A stretch of DNA of 15,279 bases from Verrucomicrobiota bacterium (lineage in GTDB: Bacteria; Verrucomicrobiota; Kiritimatiellia; B70-G9), in assembly GCA_003641465.1 (NCBI GenBank), contig QNAJ01000008.1, forward strand, positions 1-15,279, given 5' to 3'. The position numbers were made by a program, and so were the translations under genes. Below the pieces are notes generated by a model, which was given only the letters and a program-made list of their open reading frames with translations, was not told where the DNA came from and searched no databases. Every line of letters begins with the position of its first letter. The first letter of the stretch is position 1. This document shows, one piece after another, positions 1-5,895 of this stretch.

Positions 1-2
1 AG

Positions 3-317
3 GTGACACCGACCGACTTTGCCGATGTCGAGCCCGAAATCGTAGCTCCCGGCGTGGAAGTGGAGCTGGAGTTCGAGGACGGGGACCGGAGAACGGTCGC
101 GGTGCTTGGAGTCTGGGACCATGATGAAAAGCTCGGGATTATTTCCTGCGAAGCGCCCTTGGCCCAAGCACTGCTGGGACACCGACCCGGCGAGATGATT
201 GAGCTACCAAGAGGAATGGAGCGAAAAAGCTTGAAGATACTGGCTGTCCGCAGGATAAGCGCACGCGTACGCGATTGGATACGGGGAGAAGAGGGGTATG
301 GCGCAAAGACGGAATGA
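3..317 (+). CDS. GreA/GreB-type transcription elongation factor, C-terminal part (5'-truncated by window)
   Basis: About 104 residues are visible and match the C-terminal FKBP-like domain of GreA/GreB factors, which bind RNA polymerase and help rescue backtracked complexes. The diagnostic stretch is GIISCEAPLAQALLGHRPGE at residues 45-64, equivalent to the family pattern G-IS--SPLA-ALLGK--GD, preceded by a beta-rich VEVELEFEDGD segment and followed by a final strand (KSLKILAVRRI). The GTG at position 3 is probably an internal valine. The N-terminal coiled coil of the family is missing and should lie upstream of the window, so the true start cannot be given. The last 20 bases overlap the start of the GtrA-family gene in another frame, which suggests cotranscription. 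It could also be a larger GreA-domain fusion protein; only the C-terminal domain is supported here. Confidence 0.8.
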   Translation: MTPTDFADVEPEIVAPGVEVELEFEDGDRRTVAVLGVWDHDEKLGIISCEAPLAQALLGHRPGEMIELPRGMERKSLKILAVRRISARVRDWIRGEEGYGAKTE

Positions 318-816
318 GGCGATCAGGAGCCTGATCAAGCAGTTCACGGGTCGGCAGGCGCACCCCGCGATCCAATTCATCAAGTATGGCATCGGCGGGG
401 CCATTGCCACTCTCGTGGATGTTCTGGTCTTTTATCTGTGTGCCTGGATGATCTTTCCGGCTCTCCGAGATGACGATTTTGCCGTGAAGCTTCTCTCGCT
501 GCCCGTGCGTGCGGTCAGTGAGTCTTTAAGGTCACGCAATTTTGTGATCGACAGCATCATCGCATTCATTTTTTCTAATCTGACTGCTTACCTGATAAAT
601 ATCGTCTGGGTGTTTACACCGGGAAGGCACCGTCGCCACGTGGAGATTGCGCTGTTTTATGCTGTTTCGGTCACCAGCATTGCGATTGGCACGGGGGTCG
701 GGTGGATGCTGATCACTATGCTTGGCACGTCCACCACATTCTCCTACATAGCAAAAATGGTGGCCGCGGTTATGATCAACTACGTGTGCCGGAAGTATGT
801 AGTCTTTCAGGGGTAA
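298..816 (+). CDS. GtrA-family small integral membrane protein
   Basis: This 172-residue protein has four hydrophobic segments at about residues 26-54, 82-105, 116-141 and 148-170, the usual architecture of the GtrA family (PF04138). Members are thought to take part in moving or modifying lipid-linked sugars across the inner membrane for cell-surface polysaccharides. Visible family signatures are QFIKYGIGGAIATLVD at the start of helix 1, FSNLTAYLINIVWVF in helix 2 and the ending NYVCRKYVVFQG. The loop between helices 1 and 2 (about 55-80) is longer than in short GtrA proteins. The ATG at 298 lies inside the end of the GreA-type gene and has a purine-rich GGGGAGAAG stretch a suitable distance upstream. 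The stop overlaps the stop of convergent coaBC by 10 bases. No glycosyltransferase neighbour is present, so the substrate is unknown. Confidence 0.85.
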   Translation: MAQRRNEAIRSLIKQFTGRQAHPAIQFIKYGIGGAIATLVDVLVFYLCAWMIFPALRDDDFAVKLLSLPVRAVSESLRSRNFVIDSIIAFIFSNLTAYLINIVWVFTPGRHRRHVEIALFYAVSVTSIAIGTGVGWMLITMLGTSTTFSYIAKMVAAVMINYVCRKYVVFQG

Positions 817-2069
817 CGGTTTTGCCCGAGCTTGGTGGCGAGCCAGTCCAATAAGCGGCGGGCACACGAAGGCTTGTCCAGTATTCCCCAGTCTTCGCGG
901 TGTAGTTCACCATTTTCGTGCCAGATGAATCTATATCCGGCTGACTCTGCTTCCATTGCTGCGGCGGTGTTCACCACCATCGCATCGAGGTGCTTTGCTC
1001 GGATCTTTTTTTCTGCGGATGGATCCTCCAGAGAGTCCTGCAGTGCGAAGCCAACGGCGAGAGTTCCCGGTTGCCGCTTGGTCGAGAGTGTCGCCGATAT
1101 GTCATTAGTCGGATGCAGCCTGACTGTGAGCCCGGGCGTCCGGGGTTGCTTCTGCGGTAAAGCTTGCGCGGGCGCGAAATCCGCGACGGCGGCGGCAAAT
1201 ATGTAGGCATTCGCTTGGGGGGCATGCGTACGTGCGGCCTTCAGCATTTCAGCAGCCGTTGTGACCTGCACGAGGGCTATCCGCGGATGCCGGGGAAGAT
1301 TATCGGGACACACCGGACCGGTGATGAATATCACCCGGGCTCCCCGAATGGCCGCTTCCAAGGCCAGCCACTTTCCCGTCAGGCCGGAGCTCGCGTTGGA
1401 GATGAAGCGTACCGGGTCGAGATATTCGCGTGTGGGGCCGGAGCATATGAGAATTGTGGAACCCGAAAGGCTGGTCTGTTTTTTCAGGCAACTGTCGATA
1501 CAGGCAATGATTTCCTCGGGCTCCGCCATGCGACCGATTCCTTCCCCGCCGCAGGCCAGATGCCCAGAGCTGGGTCCGAGCCTCAGCCAGCCCAGATTTT
1601 CAAGTCGCAGGACGTTTTCCTGAACTGTAGGGCTGGACCACATCGCGGAGTTCATCGCGGGACAGAATACGCGAATGCAATGGCTGGGGAGAGCCAGAGC
1701 CGCGGCAGAGACGAGATCGCCTGCATGTCCTCGGGCGATACGGGCAATAGCATCTGCTGTGGCCGGCGCGAGCAGAAAAATGTCGGCTTCGCCTGCGGGG
1801 TCAATATGTGGGAGGGCGGGTTGATCAGCACTGTCAGGGTGCCGGGGGAACAGCGAGACAGAAACGGGGGCCCCGGTGAGGGCCCGGAAAGTGAGAGGGG
1901 CAATGAATTCACAGGCGTTCCGACTCATGATCACCCTGACGCGGCTCTGCCCCTGCTGTACAAGCCGACTGACCACCTCTGCCACCTTGTATGCGGCGAT
2001 GCCGCCACAAACTGCACACAGAACCAGTGGCTGATGTCCCTTCTTCTTGTCTGATGCCTGGTTATTCAT
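807..2069 (-). CDS. coaBC: Bifunctional phosphopantothenoylcysteine decarboxylase / phosphopantothenate-cysteine ligase (CoaBC)
   Basis: CoaBC (Dfp) carries out two steps of coenzyme A synthesis: CoaB joins cysteine to 4'-phosphopantothenate and CoaC, an FMN protein, decarboxylates the product. From the ATG at 2069 the protein has 420 residues, normal for the family. The CoaC half shows the active-site His in PHIDPAGEAD (about residue 88), the PAMNSAMW motif (137-144) and the flap Cys in GHLACGGEGIGRM (about 173). The CoaB half begins near residue 205 and shows SGPTREYLDPVRFISNASSG and AAAVADF (292-298). The usual KXKK ligase motif after AAAVADF is reduced to KQPR (K about 307). I prefer ATG 2069 over an upstream TTG at 2121-2123 (438 residues): the flavoprotein fold starts just after it (LVLCAVCGGIAAYK), and the extra 18 residues resemble nothing known and have no ribosome site. 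It is the only long minus-strand gene here. Confidence 0.93.
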   Translation of the reverse strand: MNNQASDKKKGHQPLVLCAVCGGIAAYKVAEVVSRLVQQGQSRVRVIMSRNACEFIAPLTFRALTGAPVSVSLFPRHPDSADQPALPHIDPAGEADIFLLAPATADAIARIARGHAGDLVSAAALALPSHCIRVFCPAMNSAMWSSPTVQENVLRLENLGWLRLGPSSGHLACGGEGIGRMAEPEEIIACIDSCLKKQTSLSGSTILICSGPTREYLDPVRFISNASSGLTGKWLALEAAIRGARVIFITGPVCPDNLPRHPRIALVQVTTAAEMLKAARTHAPQANAYIFAAAVADFAPAQALPQKQPRTPGLTVRLHPTNDISATLSTKRQPGTLAVGFALQDSLEDPSAEKKIRAKHLDAMVVNTAAAMEAESAGYRFIWHENGELHREDWGILDKPSCARRLLDWLATKLGQNRYP

Positions 2070-2106
2070 CCCCGGCCGATCGCGTCGCGATAGAATGATG
2101 CCGTCG

Positions 2107-2112
2107 ATTGTA
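2107..2112 (-). promoter_or_regulatory. Possible -10 element for coaBC
   Basis: On the minus strand this reads TACAAT, five of six matches to TATAAT. It would start transcription near 2100, about 30 bases before the chosen ATG at 2069, which fits that start and would exclude the upstream TTG at 2123. No convincing -35 hexamer is seen at 16-18 bases, so this is weak. Confidence 0.25.
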
Positions 2113-2123
2113 CCGGGATGCAA

Positions 2124-2251
2124 GGTTCTGTGGAGATGAGGAAGTACAGCTCTGAGAATACAATGGTGCAGTTAGCGCCTTGCCTTCCTGAAGGAGGTCT
2201 AATACACTCTGGGTCCAGGCAGGAGGTATGGGTCTAACAAGGAGGTGAGGA
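2124..2251. promoter_or_regulatory. Divergent intergenic region with repeated Shine-Dalgarno-like motifs
   Basis: The region separates coaBC (minus) from the small membrane protein gene (plus). On the plus strand TACAAT at 2159-2164 is a possible -10 without a clear -35. Three near-identical motifs follow: AAGGAGGT at 2191-2198, CAGGAGGT at 2220-2227 and AAGGAGGT at 2239-2246. Only the last is correctly spaced for the GTG at 2252. The middle one abuts an ATG (2228) that opens a six-codon frame, MGLTRR, ending at 2248. The first lies in a small inverted repeat, CCTTCCTGAAGG (2183-2194). Confidence 0.4.
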
Positions 2252-2446
2252 GTGAACGGTCTGGCTCAGGCGTCAGCTGTCGTCGGCGCGGTGTTGGTGT
2301 TGCTGGCGATCGTCGGGCGTTTTTTGAGAGAGCCAACGATCACCATACTGCCGGGACAGGCACACGCAGCGTCATCGCTCGTGCTGGTGGCGATAGCGGT
2401 ATTCCTGTTCGGCATCCTGGTAAGCCTGCTGGCTGAGCGCAAGTAG
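2252..2446 (+). CDS. Small hypothetical membrane protein, two predicted transmembrane helices
   Basis: This 64-residue protein is of a kind I cannot name. Residues about 6-23 (ASAVVGAVLVLLAIVG) and 41-60 (SSLVLVAIAVFLFGILVSLL) are strongly hydrophobic. They are joined by a short polar segment, RFLREPTITILPGQAHA, and the protein ends in ERK. Positive charges at both the first loop and the C-terminus do not settle topology. The GTG start at 2252 is supported by GGAGG at 2241-2245, six bases upstream. A different frame that also covers this stretch is arginine-rich, low in hydrophobics and less plausible. It lies in the same direction as gatCAB with an 87-base gap, so cotranscription is possible but the two are not obviously linked in function. 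No enzymatic motif is visible. Confidence 0.65.
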   Translation: MNGLAQASAVVGAVLVLLAIVGRFLREPTITILPGQAHAASSLVLVAIAVFLFGILVSLLAERK

Positions 2447-2454
2447 GCAGGTCA

Positions 2455-2489
2455 GGGTACGGGGCGTGTAGGGGAAGGTAGGGATCGGG
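2455..2489 (+). promoter_or_regulatory. G-quadruplex-type motif in the gatC leader
   Basis: Five runs of three or four G lie on the sense strand: 2455-2457, 2461-2464, 2471-2474, 2481-2483 and 2487-2489, with loops of 3, 6, 6 and 3 bases. This satisfies the usual G3+N1-7 pattern with one run to spare. It sits in the 87-base space before gatC, so it would be in any mRNA reading through from the small membrane protein gene. Function is inferred only. Confidence 0.35.
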
Positions 2490-2497
2490 AAGAGCTT

Positions 2498-2512
2498 CGG
2501 GGCCGAACCCCG
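2498..2512 (+). promoter_or_regulatory. Hairpin just upstream of gatC
   Basis: CGGGG at 2498-2502 pairs with CCCCG at 2508-2512 around the loop CCGAA. No T-run follows, so it is not a typical intrinsic terminator. It ends 21 bases before the chosen gatC ATG and could affect initiation. Confidence 0.3.
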
Positions 2513-2533
2513 GGTGTGGGGGTGTGGCTCGCT

Positions 2534-2845
2534 ATGCCAGGAAAAGAAAAGGAGCTGGCCAGTAAGATTGATGTCGCTTATGTCGCTGAGCTGGCGCGTT
2601 TGGAACTGACGCCGGACGAGAAGAAGACATTTCAGCGGCAACTGGACGAAGTGGTCAGATACGTGCGGGTTCTGGAAGAGGCACCGGTCGAGGGGCTTTC
2701 GCCTTCTCCATACCCGGGCGACTTGAGTAATGTCTTTCGCGAAGACGCGGTTGGAACAACGGATATACAGGAGGCGGTGGCCGCCAACGCGCCGCGCTGG
2801 CAGAATTCTCTCTTCATTGTCCCGCCGATAATGGATCAGAGCTGA
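2534..2845 (+). CDS. gatC: Asp-tRNA(Asn)/Glu-tRNA(Gln) amidotransferase subunit C
   Basis: GatC is the small subunit that wraps around GatA and GatB and stabilises the amidotransferase. The 103 residues from ATG 2534 show the family core KIDVAYVAELARLEL near the start, a central helix (FQRQLDEVVRYVRVL), then LSNVFREDAVG and a C-terminal ANAPRWQNSLFIVPPIMD, all in the expected order. The typical GatC begins just before the KID-YVAELARL motif, so only about ten extra residues precede it here. The reading frame can also start at a GTG at 2516. Neither start has a clear Shine-Dalgarno sequence. The AAAAGGAG at 2547-2554 lies inside the gene. It is first of three amidotransferase genes in the standard C-A-B order and is preceded by the G-rich leader. 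Confidence 0.93.
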   Translation: MPGKEKELASKIDVAYVAELARLELTPDEKKTFQRQLDEVVRYVRVLEEAPVEGLSPSPYPGDLSNVFREDAVGTTDIQEAVAANAPRWQNSLFIVPPIMDQS

Positions 2846-2863
2846 ATGTGATCCCAGTCCGTA

Positions 2864-4324
2864 ATGGCATTACCGGAGATACCAGCTTCACTGCGTGATC
2901 TGCGGAATCTCCTGCTGCGGGGAGAGATCGCGTGCCGCGACGTAGCAGCCGCATTTCTTCAGAGGATAGAGAAGCACAATGCTTGTCTGAACGCGTTTGT
3001 CCATCTTGATGCTGAGAAGGTGATGGCCCAGGCGGAGCGGGCAGACGAACGCCTCGCTTCCGGCGGCAGAGAGCCGCTCCTCGGAATACCGCTGGCCATA
3101 AAAGACAATCTGAATGTTCGCGGAGACCCGTGTACCTGCGCCTCGCGGATTCTCACCGGCTATGTTGCCCCCTATGATGCCACGGCGGTTGCCCGGTTGC
3201 GAAAAGCGGGAGCCGTATTTCTGGGACGTACCAACATGGACGAGTTTGCGATGGGCTCGAGCAATGAAAACTCGGCCTTCGGCCCGGTGCGCAACCCCTG
3301 GAACACTGATTACGTGCCCGGCGGATCCAGTGGGGGGGCAGCAGCTGCGGTGGCGGCCGGACTGGCGCCGGCAGCGCTGGCGAGTGACACCGGCGGCTCG
3401 ATTCGTCAGCCGGCGGCCTTCTGTGGATGTGTAGGGTTGAAACCGACCTATGGGAGGGTTTCGCGTTACGGGCTGACCGCCTACGCCTCATCGATGGATC
3501 AGGTGGGTGTGCTGGCACAGTCTGTGGCGGATGCCGCGCTTCTTCTGGAGGTGATAGCTGGCCATGATGTGATGGACGGTACCTCCCTGAGAGAGGAAGT
3601 GCCGCCTTATTCGGAGCGACTGGAGGGAGACCTGAACGGCGTCCGCATCGGATTGCCTCGGGAGTATTACGGCGAGGGCCTGGATAAGGAAGTCCGCGAG
3701 TCCGTCCAAGGGGTTGCCGGTCTGCTGGCCCGGGAAGGCGCCGAGGTCGTGGAAGTTGATTTGCCCAGTACGCGGTATGCGGTCGCCGCCTACTACATCA
3801 TTGCGACAGCGGAGGCGTCGGCAAATCTGGCGCGGTATGACGGTGTCCGGTACGGGATGCGGGTCGAGGGAGCCGATCCGATTGAGATGTATGGGAGAAC
3901 CCGTGCGAAGGGATTCGGTCCCGAGGTAAAGAGACGGATCATCCTGGGGACCTACGCTCTGAGCAGTGGATACTACGATGCGTACTACCTGAGGGCTACA
4001 AAGGTGCGGACGCTGATCCGCAAGGATTTCGAGGAAGCTTTCCAGCGTTGCGAAGTTCTGCTGACACCGGTATCTCCGGTGAAGCCTTTTCGTTTGGGTG
4101 AGAAGATAGAGGATCCGTTGCAGTTATATCTTTGTGATATCTACTCGGTAACGGCGAATCTGGCTGGCATCTGCGGCATTGCGGTGCCTTGCGGCCTGAG
4201 CCGGGAGGGATTGCCGCTGGGGGCTCAATTCCTGGGACCGGCGCTGGGAGAAGAGCGCATTCTGCAGATAGCGCATATTTACGAAGCTCTGCGGGGCCCC
4301 TTCGGTAGTCCGCCGGGATTCTGA
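2864..4324 (+). CDS. gatA: Asp-tRNA(Asn)/Glu-tRNA(Gln) amidotransferase subunit A (amidase)
   Basis: GatA hydrolyses glutamine and delivers ammonia to GatB, so that Glu-tRNA(Gln) or Asp-tRNA(Asn) is converted to the correct aminoacyl-tRNA. The 486-residue protein has the amidase-signature fold and family length. The Ser-cisSer-Lys triad is intact: Lys80 in AIKDNL, Ser155 in PGGSSGG and Ser179 in DTGGSIRQPA. Downstream family stretches include GLKPTYGRVSRYGL (191-204) and SSMDQVG (209-215). It starts 18 bases after gatC and its stop is 18 bases before gatB, consistent with one transcript. The bases before the ATG contain no Shine-Dalgarno sequence, so translation may depend on coupling to gatC. 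A general amidase is unlikely given the gatC and gatB neighbours. Confidence 0.97.
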   Translation: MALPEIPASLRDLRNLLLRGEIACRDVAAAFLQRIEKHNACLNAFVHLDAEKVMAQAERADERLASGGREPLLGIPLAIKDNLNVRGDPCTCASRILTGYVAPYDATAVARLRKAGAVFLGRTNMDEFAMGSSNENSAFGPVRNPWNTDYVPGGSSGGAAAAVAAGLAPAALASDTGGSIRQPAAFCGCVGLKPTYGRVSRYGLTAYASSMDQVGVLAQSVADAALLLEVIAGHDVMDGTSLREEVPPYSERLEGDLNGVRIGLPREYYGEGLDKEVRESVQGVAGLLAREGAEVVEVDLPSTRYAVAAYYIIATAEASANLARYDGVRYGMRVEGADPIEMYGRTRAKGFGPEVKRRIILGTYALSSGYYDAYYLRATKVRTLIRKDFEEAFQRCEVLLTPVSPVKPFRLGEKIEDPLQLYLCDIYSVTANLAGICGIAVPCGLSREGLPLGAQFLGPALGEERILQIAHIYEALRGPFGSPPGF

Positions 4325-4342
4325 AGTGATACAGGCAACGGG

Positions 4343-5773
4343 ATGCAGGGATACGACGTCAGTATAGGGTTGGAGACGCACGTTCAGCTGAAGACGCGTT
4401 CAAAACTATTCTGCTCATGTCCCACGCGCTTCGGCGAGGAGCCGAATACCAACGTGTGCCCGGTGTGTCTGGGCTATCCCGGGACCTTGCCGGTGGTCAA
4501 TTATCAGGCTGTGCGTCTGACCGTCGTAACGGGGCTGATGCTGGGCTGCCGTGTTAATCTGCACAGCAAGTTCGACCGGAAGAATTATTTCTATCCCGAT
4601 ATGCCGAAGAATTACCAGATTTCCCAGTATGACCAGCCGATATGCACCGGCGGCAGTGTTGAGATTGAGGTGGAAGGGAAAGTCAAGCGCATACGCCTGC
4701 GGAGGATTCACCTCGAAGAGGATGTCGGTAAGAGCTTTCATTTCGGACGAAGCAGCGGCGTGGATTTCAATCGTGCGGGGATTCCACTGATGGAAATCGT
4801 TACCGAGCCTGACATATCTTCAGCAGACGAGGCTCACGCGTATCTGGTAGCATTAAAGGCCATCCTGGAATACGGCGAGGTGAGCGACTGCAATCTCGAA
4901 GAAGGTAATGTGCGGTGTGATGTCAACTGCAGCGTGCGGAAGCGCGATGGATCCCGGGAACTGGGTACCAAGACCGAAATAAAGAATTTGAATACCTTCA
5001 GGGGCGTCTACCGGGCGTTGAAGTACGAGATTGCCAGACAGATCCGGGTCCTCGAACGAGGCGGCACGATCCAACAGCAGACACTCAGGTGGGACGACGA
5101 GAAAGGCGTCACGGTTGCCCTGCGATCTAAGGAGTACGCACACGATTACCGCTATTTCCCGGATCCGGATATCCCGCCGGTAGTTCTACGGCCGGAGGAG
5201 GTGGAGGCGTGGCGGGAGTCGCTTCCGGAGCTGCCTTCCCGTCGGAAGCGCCGTTTTCAGGAGCAATACGGTCTGCCGGAGTACGATGCCGGCGTTCTGG
5301 TAGCAGAACGCGAGGTGGCCGACTTCTTTGAGCGGACGGTGGCGGAGGGTGCCCCACCAAAGGCGGCATCCAATTGGGTAATGACCGAAGTGTTACGGGT
5401 AATCGGCGAGAGCGGGAAGAGAGTTTCTGATCTTCGCTTGAGGCCAGAAGCTCTCGCGCGGCTTATCAGTCTGGTGGAACGCGGGATGGTGAATATGCCG
5501 ACGGCGAAAGAGGTCTTCGGCGTGATGCTGGAAACCGGGGGCGACCCGGAGCGGATTGTTCGGGAGAGGGGATTGGCACAGGTGAGCGACGAGGGTGAAT
5601 TGATGGAGGTAGTCGGGCGGGTGCTGGCAGCTAACCAGAAGGTGGTAGCTGATTACCGGGCAGGAAAGAAAGCGGCGTTGCAGTTCCTCATCGGGCAAGT
5701 CATGCGTGAGACCCGCGGGAAGGCTAATCCGAAAGCCGCGGCCCGTATCCTGCGCGAGCAATTAGAGGGGTAG
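4343..5773 (+). CDS. gatB: Asp-tRNA(Asn)/Glu-tRNA(Gln) amidotransferase subunit B
   Basis: GatB binds the misacylated tRNA, activates its side chain with ATP and transfers the ammonia supplied by GatA. The 476-residue protein has normal length. The N-terminal catalytic cradle is recognised by YDVSIGLETHVQL at residues 4-16, the Cys pattern C24-x-C26...C39-x2-C42 (zinc-type site found in many GatB proteins), KNYFYPDMPKNYQISQYD, and GTKTEIKNLNTFRGV. The C-terminal part (about 330-476) is the helical and YqeY-like tail domain that contacts tRNA, ending GKANPKAAARILREQL. The ATG at 4343 is placed by the motif at residue 4; only a weak purine run precedes it. It completes the gatCAB operon; a separate promoter follows before the next gene. 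Confidence 0.97.
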   Translation: MQGYDVSIGLETHVQLKTRSKLFCSCPTRFGEEPNTNVCPVCLGYPGTLPVVNYQAVRLTVVTGLMLGCRVNLHSKFDRKNYFYPDMPKNYQISQYDQPICTGGSVEIEVEGKVKRIRLRRIHLEEDVGKSFHFGRSSGVDFNRAGIPLMEIVTEPDISSADEAHAYLVALKAILEYGEVSDCNLEEGNVRCDVNCSVRKRDGSRELGTKTEIKNLNTFRGVYRALKYEIARQIRVLERGGTIQQQTLRWDDEKGVTVALRSKEYAHDYRYFPDPDIPPVVLRPEEVEAWRESLPELPSRRKRRFQEQYGLPEYDAGVLVAEREVADFFERTVAEGAPPKAASNWVMTEVLRVIGESGKRVSDLRLRPEALARLISLVERGMVNMPTAKEVFGVMLETGGDPERIVRERGLAQVSDEGELMEVVGRVLAANQKVVADYRAGKKAALQFLIGQVMRETRGKANPKAAARILREQLEG

Positions 5774-5813
5774 TGGGGTGCTGTCCGGGGGATGCTCCTG
5801 CAGGCGTGGTTCG

Positions 5814-5840
5814 TTGACAGTCAGTTGCCGGCTGTGTAAT
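5814..5840 (+). promoter_or_regulatory. Sigma70-like promoter for the pilus/secretion operon
   Basis: A perfect TTGACA at 5814-5819 is followed 15 bases later by TGTAAT at 5835-5840 (five of six matches to TATAAT). Overlapping AT-rich hexamers give spacings of 17-18. The predicted transcription start is near 5847, which places a possible upstream GTG at 5848 on the first transcribed base and leaves about 48 bases of leader before the TTG at 5896. This separates the motor genes from gatCAB. Confidence 0.5.
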
Positions 5841-5884
5841 TATCGTTGTGTTTGGGATAGCGGCGATTCCGGATGGTGGGGTTC

Positions 5885-5889
5885 GGAGG
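5885..5889 (+). promoter_or_regulatory. Ribosome binding site deciding a TTG start
   Basis: GGAGG lies six bases before a TTG at 5896. An alternative GTG at 5848 has no such site. This decides the start of the first assembly ATPase. Confidence 0.6.
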
Positions 5890-5895
5890 CCTGCC

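Noticed and set aside
1164..2054. Long plus-strand open frame (296 codons) opposite coaBC
   Set aside because: It is antisense to coaBC, whose minus-strand product has every family motif. The plus-strand product has low-complexity, Gly/Arg-rich sequence and no recognisable domain.
2070..2123. TTG start giving CoaBC 18 more residues
   Set aside because: There is no ribosome site, the extra residues are not family-like, and a possible -10 element lies within this stretch.
5765..5796. G-rich stretch after gatB as a second G-quadruplex
   Set aside because: Only three clear G-runs are present and one loop is eight bases, so it fails the usual pattern.
5848..5895. GTG start giving assembly ATPase 1 16 more residues
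   Set aside because: There is no ribosome site, and it coincides with the predicted transcription start of the promoter at 5814-5840.
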